From: Mesorhabditis belari
Taxonomy: Eukaryota; Nematoda; Chromadorea; Rhabditida; Rhabditidae
Direction: 5' to 3'
NCBI GenBank assembly: GCA_958450365.1
Contig: CAUEEP010000760.1
Coordinates: forward strand, 755,462-819,461
DNA: 64,000 nt
How positions within the stretch are numbered: the first letter of the stretch is position 1; the number at the start of each line of letters is the position of its first letter. Under the pieces are notes generated by a model, which saw nothing but the letters and a program-made list of their open reading frames with translations, was not told where the DNA came from and did no database searches. Of the stretch, positions 32,565 through 43,857 are shown piece after piece. The translations under genes were made by a program, and so were the position numbers.

Positions 32565-33430
32565 AATGGTGAGAAAGTGACCAAAATGCGACATTTCGCA
32601 TTTCAGAAGTCACATTTCGGCACCAAAATGCCGGGCAAACACAAGTCGAATACGGTGATCACGATGGTGCTTTCGGATTTTGCCAAGAAGCTTTAGTTTT
32701 TGAGAAAAACGCGTTGCCGGTTTGGGAATCGACTCGGGAAATGGGCGCGCGAGGTTAAGTTGCCTCTCTCGCTCTTCCTTGCCACCTCGATGGTCTAGTG
32801 GATAGTGAAGGCAGAAAGAGATGTCGCAATTCAGTTTTCAGCCGTTATTAATCTTTAATAGTGTTCAAAGAATGGCTTTATCAAACCTATACAACTTTTT
32901 TGCCGCGGGTTCCTCCGTGTTCGAGCTTGGGAATCGACTTGGGAAACGGGCGCGCAATTTAAGTGGCCTCCCCTGCTCTCTCCCGTCAGAGAATTCGAAC
33001 ACGGAGGCGATTCGAACCCGCGGCAAAAGTATAGGTTTGTTGGTGGTCTTCACTATCCACTAGACCATCGAGGCGAGCGATAGAGGCCACTTAACCTCTA
33101 GCGCTCGTTGCCCGAGTCGATTCCCAAGCTGGCAATGCGTTTTCCTCGAAAACTAGGGCGTCTTGGCAAAATCAAAATCATCGTGATCACCGTATTCGAC
33201 TTGTGTTTGCCCCGCAAATGTCACCGTCACTTCTGACCATTCCCTTGTCAGTTTTCTTGACCATTCCCTCCAGGAGAAGCCTGGATTTAATCAAGTAAAT
33301 TTAGTCGAAAAGTTCGAAGCCAATGCGCGTCAAAATCTTTGATAAGGCGATTCTTTGAACACGATCACTGCAGTTTTTCCGATTAAAGATCAACGAATAA
33401 CGGCTGAAAACTGAATTGCGACATCTCTTT
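32565..33430. repeat. Inverted repeat around tRNA-like sequences
   Basis: The arms at about 32565-32880 and 33085-33430 share, inverted, AATACGGTGATCACGATG, GGGAATCGACTCGGG and GATGTCGCAATTCAGTTTTC. The centre has tRNA-like A and B boxes on the minus strand (CGATGGTCTAGTGGATAGTG; CGCGGGTTCGAATCGC), and the same A box starts the left arm. Exon-like frames lie in the arms (SNTVITMVLSDFAKKL at 32648-32695; FLDHSLQEKPGFNQVNLVEK at 33262-33321), so it may have copied gene fragments. Confidence 0.7.
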
Positions 33431-33744
33431 CTTGTTCCAATTCTTGCACACTTCCAAAAATGATGTTCAATGTGTTAGAGGTTTTGTTGGGAGAGTTATT
33501 TCGATGTCAATGGCTGGTTGAGGTTTTTTTGAGTTGAACTGTGATGTCCGGTGAGCAAATGAAGCTTGCAATGAAAAATAAAGTTCCCAGTAATACCAAA
33601 AGATTAAACTTTCAGTAATATCAAAATATCAAAGTTCCCAAATGTATAGAAGAGCTGTTTATCTTTTCGAAATCTTTTGAATGAGATTTCCCTCGTTTTC
33701 CCTATCGTTTGAATTATTAGAATATACATAACGTTTCTATTTTT

Positions 33745-34035
33745 TTTATTGTTGATGAATAGTTGTTGATGAATAGTTGTTGATGAATAGTTGTTGATGA
33801 ATAGTTGTTGATGAATAGTTGTTGATGAATAGTTGTTGATCAATAGTTGTTGATAAATACTTGTTGATCAATAGTTGTTGATGAATAGTTGCTAATGAAT
33901 AGTTGTTGATGAATAGTTGTTGATCAATACTTGTTGATCAATAGTTGTTGATAAATAGTTGTTGATGAATAGTTGTTGATGAATAGTTGTTGATAAATAC
34001 TTGTTGATCAATAGTTGTTGATCAATAGTTGCTTA
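33745..34035. repeat. 15-nt minisatellite (GTTGATGAATAGTTG)
   Basis: About 19 units with few substitutions (GATCAATAG, GATAAATAC variants). Confidence 0.9.
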
Positions 34036-34463
34036 TAAATTCCCGTAAACATAAAAAAAACCCATTGCAAAGTGGGAAATATTTCTAAAATGTTCAAAAG
34101 TCTCGTCAAAGTTCAAAAATCTAACCCTTAAAAGAGCCAAATTTTCAAATTAGAGTAGTTAAACTTTGAGTTTTTGCCGTTACAAAGTGGGAAGTTGAAA
34201 ATGAGAAATTTTTCTTTTTTGCGAAAAGAAGCGGTTAAAACAAGTGAAGCAATTTGCCGACACGGGTGTCATTGAAAGTAAAAGAAGCTTTTTGACTTCA
34301 TTTTCTTTCACAAAAAACATCTCTTCCTCATCTTCTAGCAATTTTTTCTCAAGTTCAGTTGAAAAGAATAGAATGAATGAATAAAATTTCTTTGAAAATT
34401 CATCATTTTACAATCTCAATAGATTCTTTAATCTCTTTTTTTGCTTAAAAGCTTTTTGATAGC

Positions 34464-34517
34464 CTAATCTTTCAATTCTTTTATGATTATTTAATCATAA
34501 AAGAATTGAAAGATTAG
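34464..34517. repeat. Perfect 24-bp hairpin
   Basis: A left arm beginning CTAATCTTTCAATTC, the 6-nt loop TATTTA, then the exact complement. Confidence 0.92.
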
Positions 34518-34739
34518 ATTAAAGCAAAAAAGTTCTCAAAAATGGTATGTGTGATACCTTTTACCAAAGTTTAAAGTTGATATCTTCTCAGAATCTTCTC
34601 AGAATCTTCTCAGAATTGATTTCAAACAATTCTAATCATTTCTTTTCTTTTCTTTATATTCTGTATTGTCTTTGGGACACAGTTCATTAGTTTAAACGGT
34701 CATTAAACGCAAAAATAATAGCGCTAGAAGTCAAACTTC

Positions 34740-35160
34740 TAATCTTGGAGTGTGTAGTGATTATTGGTGGTTTAGATATAATCTTTATTACAGCAATAAT
34801 AGTTGGTTCAGTGGTTTGGGATTTGGGAGAGTAGAGACGACTCCACGGCACACCTCGGCAACTCGTTCACATTGCTTTTATACAAATGCTTTCCAATTTC
34901 GTTTTAAAGTTTTATTTTCAAAAACCCGGAACATTTAACAAAAACCCGGAACAAGCAAAACATTCCGAACTTTCAAAAACCCTGCATTATAAAATGTGCT
35001 GAATGCAAGGAAAAGACAAGTTCAGCGATCCAGAGATATTTCAGTCCATTTCTCAAAGCTTAAAGCCTAATATCTTCTGACAAATATCAGTTCAACTCCA
35101 ATCTCAGTTTTCAACTCCAATTGTATTCGAAAATAGTTTTGCTTCTAGATTAATTACTCG
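34740..35160. other. Intergenic DNA, no firm gene
   Basis: A possible exon after TTTATTACAG (34782) reads GFGRVETTPRHTSATRSH. It has no partner exon and is not called. Confidence 0.3.
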
Positions 35161-35189
35161 AATGTATTCGCTTTTGTATTTGTAATGTA

Positions 35190-35775
35190 TTTGCGCGTAA
35201 GTTTGGCGCTAGTGCGCGGCGCTGTTTGTTACCGTTAGCTTTCTTCCATTTCGCTATCACATTTGCGCGTGAGTTTGGCGCTGGTGCGCGGCGCTGTTTG
35301 GCGCGGCGCTGTTTGTACCGTTAGCCTTCCATCGCATCACATTTGCGCGTGAGTTTGGCGCTGGTGCGCGGCGCTGTTTGTGCGCGGCGCTGTTTGTTAC
35401 CGTCGCCTTCCATTTCGCTATCACATTTGCGCGTGAGTTTGGCGCTGGTGCGCGGCGCTGTTTGTTACCGTTCGCTTTCTTCCATTTCGCTATCACATTT
35501 GCGCGTGAGTTTGGCGCTGGTGCGCGGCGCTGTTTGTGCGCGGCGCTGTTTGTTACCGTTCGCTTTCTTCCATTTCGCTATCACATTTGCGCGTGAGTTT
35601 GGCGCTGGTGCGCGGCGCTGGTGCGCGGCGCTGTTTGTGCGCGGCGCTGTTTGTTACCGTTCGCTTTCTTCCATTTCGCTATCGCATTTGTGCGTGAGTT
35701 TGGCGCTGGTGCGCCGCGCTGTTTGTGCGCGGCGCTGTTTATTACCGTTCGCTTTCGCATTTTCGCGTGAGTGAG
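35190..35775. repeat. GC-rich minisatellite
   Basis: Roughly 70-105-bp units contain GTGAGTTTGGCGCTGGTGCG, CGGCGCTGTTTG and CATTTCGCTATCAC. It is an island of high GC in AT-rich DNA. The word CGGCGCTGTTTG also occurs in the array at 40.7 kb. Confidence 0.85.
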
Positions 35776-36139
35776 CATTGTAACGGTAATTTTGGCCCAC
35801 CTTGTAGATTAATTACTCGAATGTAATAAGTCCATCAATATCTCAGCTCAAAATAATAATAACAGCCTCCGAATGATCTCACGGCTACAAATTCTCAAAT
35901 CCCGAAAATTGATTTCTTTTATGGAGCTTTTATGGAGTAGTAAATTATCTAATCAAATCTTTAAACTTTTATCTAAACTTCTTTACCAATGATTGCTCCC
36001 ATCAGCCCAGATAAGTAAGTTTGATCAAAAATTTAGCACTAAATCAATTCGAAGCCAAAAAATCTATAGATAAGAGCTGATTTCATTGAAATCTCATTGA
36101 AATCTCATTGAAATCTCATAGAAATTAAGTCTTTTATCA

Positions 36140-37430
36140 GAATTATTAGGCTTTCCAGCAAATCTTTTCGTTCCTTTTCATACTTCCATTGAAAAATAAC
36201 AAATTTACCAATTAACCTATGGTTTTCTCTAAAGAAAAAGTGTTTATTGTTTAATCTTCCATCTTTCTCAGTCGATTTGGCTTCATTTTTAAGCAAATTC
36301 GAGAGTGAACGTGCTTTCGAAAGTGGACGAGAAATGTTTTTCGTAAAAATCTATGAAAACCTCTACGAAGAAATTCGTCCCATGAATTTTTCTGAAAATT
36401 TAGCTATATATTAAACGTTTTGTGCTCTATCTTTTACCTATTGACACCAACATAGGTTTCCTTAGCTAAAGTGTGTCTTTTCTAAAGCTAAAGTGTCGGC
36501 ATCATCGAACCGTCGCCCTTTTTCACTACCCGACTTCAGGCTCCTAAAAAAATCAGCTGGCCGGCCGTTTATCAATTTGAAGCTTTATTCTCTAAATAAA
36601 AAGTGTTTATTGTTTAATTTCCCATCTTTTTCAGTCAATTTGGCTTTATTTTTAAGCAAATTCGAGAGTGAACGTGCTTTCGAAAGTGGACGAGAAATAT
36701 TTTTCGTAAAAATCTATAGAAGCCTCTACAAAGAAATTGGGTCAATCAATTTCTCTGAGAATTTGACTATATACTAAACGTTTTGTGCTCTATCTTTTAT
36801 CTATTGACACCAACATAGGTTTCCTTAGCTAAAGTATTCAAACCGTATTATCGAACCATCGCCCACCCGATTTTTTGACCACCCGACTTCAGGCTCCTAA
36901 AAAAGACAAAATCCAGGCATAAGACAAATTCTTTATATCATTAAATGCGCCAAAACTTTCTCTATTGATTGGTACAAAAACTATTTAAATTGGACAGCCC
37001 AACACTAAGATATTTGAGCTCAAAGTTAGATTGCCAATGGAAAAAGGGCGGGGCGCGTATAAAAGGTCTTTCTGGCCCCGCCCCCTTTAACTTATGAGTT
37101 GCTCTAAATAAAATCTGTTTATTGTTGAATTTCCCATCTTTTAAAGTCAATTTGGCTTCATTTTTAAGCAAATTCGAGAGAGAACGTGCTTTCGAAAGTG
37201 GACGAGAAATGTTTTTCGTAAAAATCTATCGAAACCTCTACAAAGAAATTGGGTCAATCAATTTCTCTGAGAATTTGGCTATATACTAAACGTTTTGTGC
37301 TCTATCTTTTACCTATTGACACCGAGATAGGTTTCCTTAGCTGAAGTATTGAAACCGTATCATCGAGCCATCGCCTACCCGATTTTTTGACTACCCGACT
37401 TCAGGCTCCTAAAAAAAGACATTGGATAAA
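36140..37430. mobile_element. Family E element, nested partial copies
   Basis: Three successive partial copies share AGCAAATTCGAGAG, TTTTTCGTAAAAATCTAT, TGTGCTCTATCTTTTA and ATAGGTTTCCTTAGCTAAAG. The left end has TATTAGGCTTTCCAGCAAA. Confidence 0.7.
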
Positions 37431-37721
37431 TGAATTTCTCTGAGAATTTGGCTATAGAAAACGTTTTTGTGTTTCAAAAGCTTTATGCTTTAAACCAAAT
37501 CAACTTGTTTACCAAAAACACCAATTTCACTTCAAAAAAAGGAAAAGACTATGCGAAATTTCTATTCTTTTTTTTTCCTCTTTTTCTTCAGACATTCTTC
37601 TCAAAACAATGACTCAGTGACGCAGGTGAAAACTCGAAAATATTTCGTGAGATTCCGGAGAAAAACAATAGATATTCAGCTGATTTCAGAGTTATTTTTA
37701 ACGAATTTTCGTTAAATTTAC

Positions 37722-37985
37722 CTATTCACCAACTCTCGGAGTCTGTAGTTCTCCATTTCTCCAACAATCGGGACAAGAACGGCAAAAGCCTCTTCTTCTG
37801 GCATCTGAATGAGAAGCTTTGGATAAATTTTGAGGCTATAATAGCAATTGTCCTGCGGTAGCAATTGTTCAACGAGAAGAGCACTTCCTTGACAATTCCC
37901 GACTTCTTTATGCTGAATTGAGTAAGCTTTGATTACATTGAAGAGAGCTGATTCTCCTCGATTGTCGAAGATTGTCCTCGATCGA
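37722..37985 (-). CDS. TBC (Rab-GAP) domain exon, EVI5-like
   Basis: The minus strand reads RTIFDNRGESALFNVIKAYS, IQHKEVGNCQGSALLV, then LLIQMPEEEAFAVLVPIV and ENYRLREL, followed by a GTAAAT donor. This is the middle of a TBC domain of the EVI5 type, which stimulates GTP hydrolysis by Rab proteins: the family has ..YS..D.EVG.CQGSA..V..LL.QMPEEEAF..LV and YRLREL. Two insertions stand out, about 17 residues between CQGSALLV and LLIQMPEEE, and 3 near EMENY. The catalytic IxxDxxR Arg motif would lie in an exon not found here. The 5' part lies in a sequence repeated at 38.3 and 38.5 kb. It is probably a gene fragment; a real gene with missed exons is possible. Confidence 0.6.
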
Positions 37986-38545
37986 CCCGAACGCTTTTAT
38001 TGTCTATATTATGGGTAATCTGCACGCGCATTCGCTAAGAATGCACGAGAATTGGTGAGCTCTGATTTGGCTTCTTTTTTTGTGTACTTTGAGCTCACAA
38101 ACGGAAACACATCCTTCTAAAGCATCGCAAAATTTTCTCTCAATCGGATCTGAGAAAAGTGAGCACAGAAGGGAAAAGTTTCTATTTCAAGCAGAAGGTA
38201 CACCATTAAACTATAAGAATCATCAAGTTTTCTAAAGTGCACAAACAGCGCCGCGCACAAACATCGCCGCGCCCAAATAGCGAACATTGAAGAGAGCTGA
38301 TTGTCCTCGACCGACCGAGCACTTTTATTGTCTATATTATGGGTAATCTGCACGCGCATACGCTAAGGATGCAGCGCCACACCCAAACAGGGCCACACCC
38401 AAACAGCGCCGCAACCAAACAGCGCCGCACCCAAATAGCGAACATTGAAGAGAGCTTATTGTCCTCGTACTGCGACCGTTAGCACGTTTCCATGCGTCTA
38501 TATTATGGGTAATCTGCACGCGCATACGCTAAGGATGCCCAGACA
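37925..38545. repeat. Three copies of a gene-derived segment
   Basis: CATTGAAGAGAGCTGATT, TTATTGTCTATATTATGGG and TAATCTGCACGCGCATACG recur at 37940-38035, 38285-38360 and 38445-38540, with CAGCGCCGC-rich spacers. The first copy overlaps the 5' end of the TBC exon. Confidence 0.75.
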
Positions 38546-39135
38546 GCGCCGCGTCCATGACAGCTCCGCGCCCATGCCAGCGCCGCACCCAAACAGCGTG
38601 TGCCAGAAATTCGGGAAAAGCCTTCATTTTTTCGAAACTCAAACGGAAACACATCCTTCTAATCCATCGCAAAAACCTCTTTCCAATCGGATTTGAGAAA
38701 AAAGTGAGCACAGAAGAGAAAAGTTTCTATTTCAAGCACAAAGTACACCATTAAACCATAAAAATCACCAGGTTTTCTAAAGTAAAATCACAATTTAAAT
38801 TTCTTTTCCCTGGTTTTCATCAAACAACAGCCTGATTGGCTGAAAAATTCATGAATTCCCGTTTTTTTTTTAACCCAAAACGCATCGGAATTTCTCCAAA
38901 TCAGGCTGAATTTTCAATCGGTTTCTGTTTTTTTTTGGAGAACAAACCCCAAATTTCCACGTATTCACCAATCAAAAGCGATTTAAAAGAAATTTTTGAG
39001 GCATTTTTCCCTTTTGAGACATTTTTCTCTTTTGAGACATTTTTCCCTCATTCCTGACGCATCTCCATTTTTGTTAATCAACGATTCATTGAAATTTCCC
39101 ACGAGATCGACACATCAATCATTCCTTCTGAAGTG
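38546..39135. other. Intergenic DNA, partial duplicate of 38.1 kb
   Basis: CAAACGGAAACACATCCTTC and AAAAGTTTCTATTTCAAGCA occur both near 38100-38195 and 38640-38735. No gene was found. Confidence 0.4.
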
Positions 39136-39144
39136 TATTTTGTT

Positions 39145-39350
39145 GTAGATTGTACGTTTGTAAGTTGTACTTTTGTCAATTGTACGTTTGTAAGTTGTAC
39201 TTTTGTCAATTGTACGTTTGTAAGTTGTACTTTTGTCAATTGTACGTTTGTAAATTGTACGTTTGTCAATTGTACGTTTGTCAATTGTACGTTTGTAAAT
39301 TGTATGTTTGTAAATTGTATGTTTGTAAATTGTACGTTTGTAAATTCGCA
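39145..39350. repeat. 15-nt minisatellite (TGTACGTTTGTAAAT)
   Basis: About 13 units alternate TGTACGTTTGTAAGT, TGTACTTTTGTCAAT and TGTACGTTTGTAAAT. Confidence 0.9.
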
Positions 39351-39403
39351 TAGACTGATGTCATTTCACTCTTTTTTTTATTATTTAATTAGATTTTTCA
39401 ATT

Positions 39404-39542
39404 ATGGCTACGAGACCGATAGCAAACAAGTACCGTGAGGGAAAGTTGCAAAGGACTTTGAAGAGAGAGTTAAAGAGTGCGTGAAACCACTGGAGTCGAA
39501 ACGAATAGAGTCGACGTAACAAGGCGACATTCAACCGAACCG
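39404..39542 (+). rRNA. 28S rRNA fragment inserted with a 24-bp target duplication
   Basis: The 139 bp match the D1-D2 region of nuclear 28S rRNA, including the invariant stretch ACAAGTACCGTGAGGGAAAG, then GAAGAGAGAGTTAAAGAGTG and CGTGAAACC. Exact 24-bp direct repeats (ATTATTTAATTAGATTTTTC plus AATT) lie at 39380-39403 and 39543-39566. It is a fragment, not a gene. Confidence 0.93.
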
Positions 39543-39739
39543 ATTATTTAATTAGATTTTTCAATTTGAATGTGATGCCTGAATGATGAAGCTTTAAAAC
39601 TTTCAACTTTTTTAGAGCTTTTAGAAATTTCTGGGTTTCTCAGTTAACAAAACTGGATCTCTTTTCTCTTTTCCCTACCTCAACTTACCCAGCTTTAAAA
39701 CGCTAATCCAAATTCCCCCAGAAAAAGGTCACAAATCGA

Positions 39740-39901
39740 GAAGATCACGTCTTTAAATAGCTGAAATTCAGGGGTGTTTTTTGATACCTAAGCGCGCATT
39801 GTAGCATAAACGAGTGTCGAGAAAAACTCGTGCAAAACTAAACTACGCAACACTTCGCACCGTCATTATGGGGGTGGGGTACTATTATAGTGTTTACGGT
39901 A
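39740..39901. mobile_element. Family C MITE, truncated copy 3
   Basis: Only the right half is present, from TTTTTTGATACCTAAGCGC to the GTGTTTACGGTA terminus. Confidence 0.75.
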
Positions 39902-39984
39902 AGTGCGAAGAGAGATCAAAAGAAAAAAAATTGGTATCCAGGGGTTTACAAGGTCTTTGAATCGATTGCCAATGACAATTGACG

Positions 39985-40115
39985 ACTCATTTCGTTGTAT
40001 AGAATCTATAAAACCTATAGAATTCTATAAATCTATAGAATCTATAGAATTGTATAAATCTATAGATCTATAGAATCTATAGACTTCTATAAATCTATAG
40101 AATCTATAGAATCAA
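39985..40115. repeat. ATCTATAGA-rich array
   Basis: Self-complementary units of TCTATAGAATCTATA and TCTATAAATC. Confidence 0.75.
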
Positions 40116-40417
40116 ATTTCAAATTTTCATATCTATTAACAGTGAAGCGAATTTCGTTTTTGTAACCAATTTTTAACTAGCATTTTAGCTCGTTAGCTTA
40201 AGCTTAGACTAAATTATCGTTAAATAAAATATTGTTTTAAAGATCATTAACTTTTTGCAAACCAAAAGAACAACAAAACAATAAGCTCAGCCTAATCCGA
40301 TTGTGTTTTGATCGCTCGTTTTGATCGCTCGTGCTAGATCTTGAAAAGTATTAAGCCCACTAAGCAATTCATCATGAGAGAATTTGTATCAGCTGAGTAA
40401 TCTTCAGCAGATCATTA

Positions 40418-40612
40418 ATGTTTCTTTCATTTTTCTTCATTTTTCTTCATTTTTTATTCCAAATCTTCTTTTCTTTTCTCCTTTTCAAACGGCCTCCTCA
40501 CGTGTCAATTACCACAATGCTTTTCATTGAAAAATCCTGGAAAAGAGAAAAAAAAGCATCTCTCCGTTCAATTGGATTCACTCTTATGAAAAGAAAGAAA
40601 AGCAAGAAGTAG
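40418..40612 (+). CDS. Possible small ORF (64 aa)
   Basis: A hydrophobic N-terminus is followed by RPPHVSITTMLFIEKSWKRE and a basic tail (FTLMKRKKSKK). The codon choice in the second half looks coding, but there are no splice signals or recognised family. The hydrophobic part is a low-complexity TTTTTC run. Confidence 0.15.
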   Translation: MFLSFFFIFLHFLFQIFFSFLLFKRPPHVSITTMLFIEKSWKREKKASLRSIGFTLMKRKKSKK

Positions 40613-40737
40613 CATGTTTTTTCTTTCATAGCATAAAATTTCAAGTTTTAGTTTGTCTAATGGACTTAGTCTGGTTCTAGTTTCAAATTCAACTTGTTAA
40701 CTGAAAAAGCTTGTTTCGCATAGGGAGTACTTTTGCC

Positions 40738-41012
40738 GTGGCGCTGTTTGTATGCGGCGCTGTTTGCATGCGGCGCTGTTCGTGCATGGCGATGTTCGTA
40801 CGTGGCGCTGTTCGTACGTGGCGCTGTTCGTGCGTGGCGCTGTTCGTACGTGGCGCTGTTCGTACGTTTGCATGCGGCGCTGTTCGTACGTGGCGCTGTT
40901 CGTACGTGGCGCTGTTCGTACGTGGCGCTGTTCGTACGTGGCGCTGTTCGTACGTGGCGCTGTTCGTACTTGGCGCTGTTTGCATGCGGCGCTGTTCGTA
41001 CGTGGCGCTGCT
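40738..41012. repeat. 16-nt minisatellite (TGGCGCTGTTCGTACG)
   Basis: About 17 units. As 16 is not divisible by three, the frame rotates and gives a 16-residue pattern in each long ORF on both strands. Confidence 0.9.
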
Positions 41013-41336
41013 TTGATCAGATCCCAGAAAAAGTCTAGCAAAGTCTGATACAAAGCACATAAGTCTAATCTCTTACTTGAAACTTTGTTTTCTCTTCAAC
41101 TTTGCTTTTTTATACAATACTTTAATTTTTCACTGATTCAGATGAAAATCTTTGATCTCACGTAGGCGTTTAGATCTCTGCAATTTTGCACACTCAGATT
41201 TCTTTGCAAATTAGACTAGTTTATTGAAATTTTTTTCTTCTTTTGATTCATTTGATAGGTCTTGAACTAATACGTATTTTGTGGAAAAGAAAAGAAAAGA
41301 AAAGAAAAGGAAAAGAAAAGGAAAAGAAAAGAAAAA

Positions 41337-41441
41337 TGGAGTATTCAGATGAGTGGGCGATCAAAAGGTGCCATTCTATTGAGAGCTTATCTCGGAGAAG
41401 ATATAAATCCGGGAAAAGATTCCCCGGACCTCCCCGGATGG
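41337..41441 (+). CDS. Isolated candidate exon
   Basis: The frame reads MEYSDEWAIKRCHSIESLSR then YKSGKRFPGPPRM before a GTATTT donor. It lies 3.5 kb upstream of the Ras-like gene, but its phase does not match that gene's first exon, so no link is claimed. Confidence 0.2.
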
Positions 41442-41934
41442 TATTTAACCGAGTTTTTCTGAGATTTTTAAGATCAAATTTATTTACTTGAATATTTATT
41501 TGGTTTTCTTCAAACTACAAGTCTTACTAGTCTTACAAGTCAGAGAATAATACATTTAAAGAAAGCTACTCACAATGAGGTAAGTAAAGAACCAGGAAGT
41601 GATGATTTTTAAGTTTAGCAACCTTTTGTAATCTTTTTGACTGCTTTTCTCGTTCCTATTCTAACACTTTTAGCGTTTTAAACTTGCCACTTTAAAGCAC
41701 TAGAACGTTTTTCTCTTTTTTTTGACTGCTAAACATTCCTACACCTTTATAAATGAGGGTAGTATTATAGTTTTAAAACTAAAAGCTAGCCTTGACATAT
41801 AGGCTAAACATATAGGCTTGAAATTTATCCTTTCTTGAGCCTTAAAATGTAGATTTCAAATCGATACTCAATAAATCATTAATTCAAAGTCAATTCATCA
41901 ATTCATTATCAAACAATTCATCATCATCAATTCA

Positions 41935-42600
41935 AACGGAAGGCAAGAATAAGCTTCCAATGTTCTCTAGTATCACAGAATCTTTTCTTGTCCTTAAGCA
42001 GGCTTTGATCTTTCTACAGATGAGCTCAAGCTTACAGATGAGGATAAGCTTCCAATGTTCTCTAGTATCACAGAATCCTTTCTTGTCCCTGAACAGGCTT
42101 TTCTCTTTCTACAGATGAGGATAAACTTCCAATGTTCTCTAGTATCACAGAATCCTTTCCTGTCCTTGAGCAGGTTTTGCTCTTTCTACAGATGAGCTTA
42201 AGCTTCCAATGTTCTCTAGTATCACAGAATCCTTTCCTGTCCTTGAGAAGGTTTTGCTCTTTCTACAGATGAGGATAAACTTCCAATGTTCTCTAGTATC
42301 ACAGAATCTTTTCTTGTCCTTAAGCAGGCTTTGCTCTTTCTACAGATGAGCTCAAGCTTACAGATGAGGATAAGCTTCCAATGTTCTCTAGTATCACAGA
42401 ATTCTTTCTTGTCCTTGAACAGGCTTTTCTCTTTCTACAGATGAGGATAAGCTTCCAATGTTCTCTAGTATCACAGAATTCTTTCTTGTCCTTGAACAGG
42501 CTTTTCTCTTTCTACAGATGAGGATAAACTTCCAATGTTCTCTAGTATCACAGAATCCTTTCCTGTCCTTGAGAAGGTTTTGCTCTTTCTGCAGATGATT
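41935..42600. repeat. About 90-bp satellite
   Basis: Eight copies of a unit with CTTCCAATGTTCTCTAGTAT, CACAGAATC and TTTCTACAGATGAGGATAA. Each unit contains a CTTTCTACAG acceptor-like word. Confidence 0.9.
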
Positions 42601-43855
42601 GTTCCTTTGATGTACTTTATGCTCAAAATAAAAGTAAACTCTTTCTACTTTTTAACTAATTGAACAATTAGCTAGTATACCAAGCCTTTACAGGGTTGCA
42701 TTAAGCGCAACACTATATAGACATATATATTGTTGCGTTCAATGCATCTTTTTCGCTTTCTAAGTGTCTTAGACTTTATCTGGACTCTTCTTCCGCACCT
42801 TTACCGACAATAACCCAAACTTACTCGATAACTTGCTGTAAACTGCTTTCTTTAAAATTTTCTCGGTTTTTCTTTTTATCATTAAACTTTCTATATATAG
42901 AAATAATGATTTTTCTAAAAACAAACAGCTAAAGTTTGAAAGAGAAAACATCCAAGTACATTAACTAAAGCTGACATTAAACATTAAGTTTCACCAACAA
43001 TTAATCATAAAATCTACGCATAATTTTGCATAGAAAAGAAGAAGCGCAAAAAAAAGAAGAAGAAGAAGAAAAGAGAAACGTTTTTAATGACTTTGACAAC
43101 CCTAGCCAAGCAATAAAAAAAATGCTATGCTGAAAAACAGTTAAATTCAGGTCTGGAGTCTCTAAAATCGTCTTTCTCCGTCTTTTTCTGCATTCATATG
43201 TTTTTAGAGTTAATTTATATAAAACTAGTGCTTTTTAAGCTTCATTATTGCAAATGTGTGGTTATCTTGGCTAACAAAAAGAGCCACATTTTTGACAAAT
43301 GTCATTTTTTCGCAGCAGTCACGTTTAAAGTCTTATATGAAACGAATAAAGTTTTCAATTTCACAAAATCATAAATCTATCGAAAAAATGTCCGTAGATT
43401 TTGAATATCGAAACGAAAAACTGTTATATCTTTTGGTTTTTGAGAAAATCATTCTTTTGCAGAGCGCAACACTATATGCCCATCGTGTACAGAACTTTTA
43501 CCTACTATAACTAATATCTTACAAGTGAAAATAGCCAAATTATACGGGAGTTTAAAAATCGTGAATTGAAGGCTATGTTCTGTTTGACTTTTGCTCTTTT
43601 TTACGTTTTCAGCTCTCTTTTCTGTGTCTTTGAGACGAGGAAACTCGTGGCTTAATGAAAAGCCTCTCATTAACCCTCTCCTATACATTGATCACAAGAA
43701 AGAACGAAATAAAAACAAAATCATTGAGCTTTTTGAATGAGCTAGAACTTTTAGCTTTGCCTTTTTCAAATCAGATTTGAGTAAAAAGCTTGTATTGATC
43801 AAGGTTTAGACTGTTAATTTTAATCTTGTTATCTAGTCTTTTGTTGAGCTTGAAA
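42600..43855. other. Intergenic DNA, no gene seen
   Basis: AT-rich; no frame with splice support. An imperfect inverted pair (GCAACACTATATAGACATAT...TATTGTTGCG) lies near 42707-42738. Confidence 0.35.
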
Positions 43856-43857
43856 AA

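Noticed and set aside
35257..35778. ORFs in GC-rich DNA as horizontally acquired genes
   Set aside because: GC content comes from a tandem repeat; no domain or gene structure is present.
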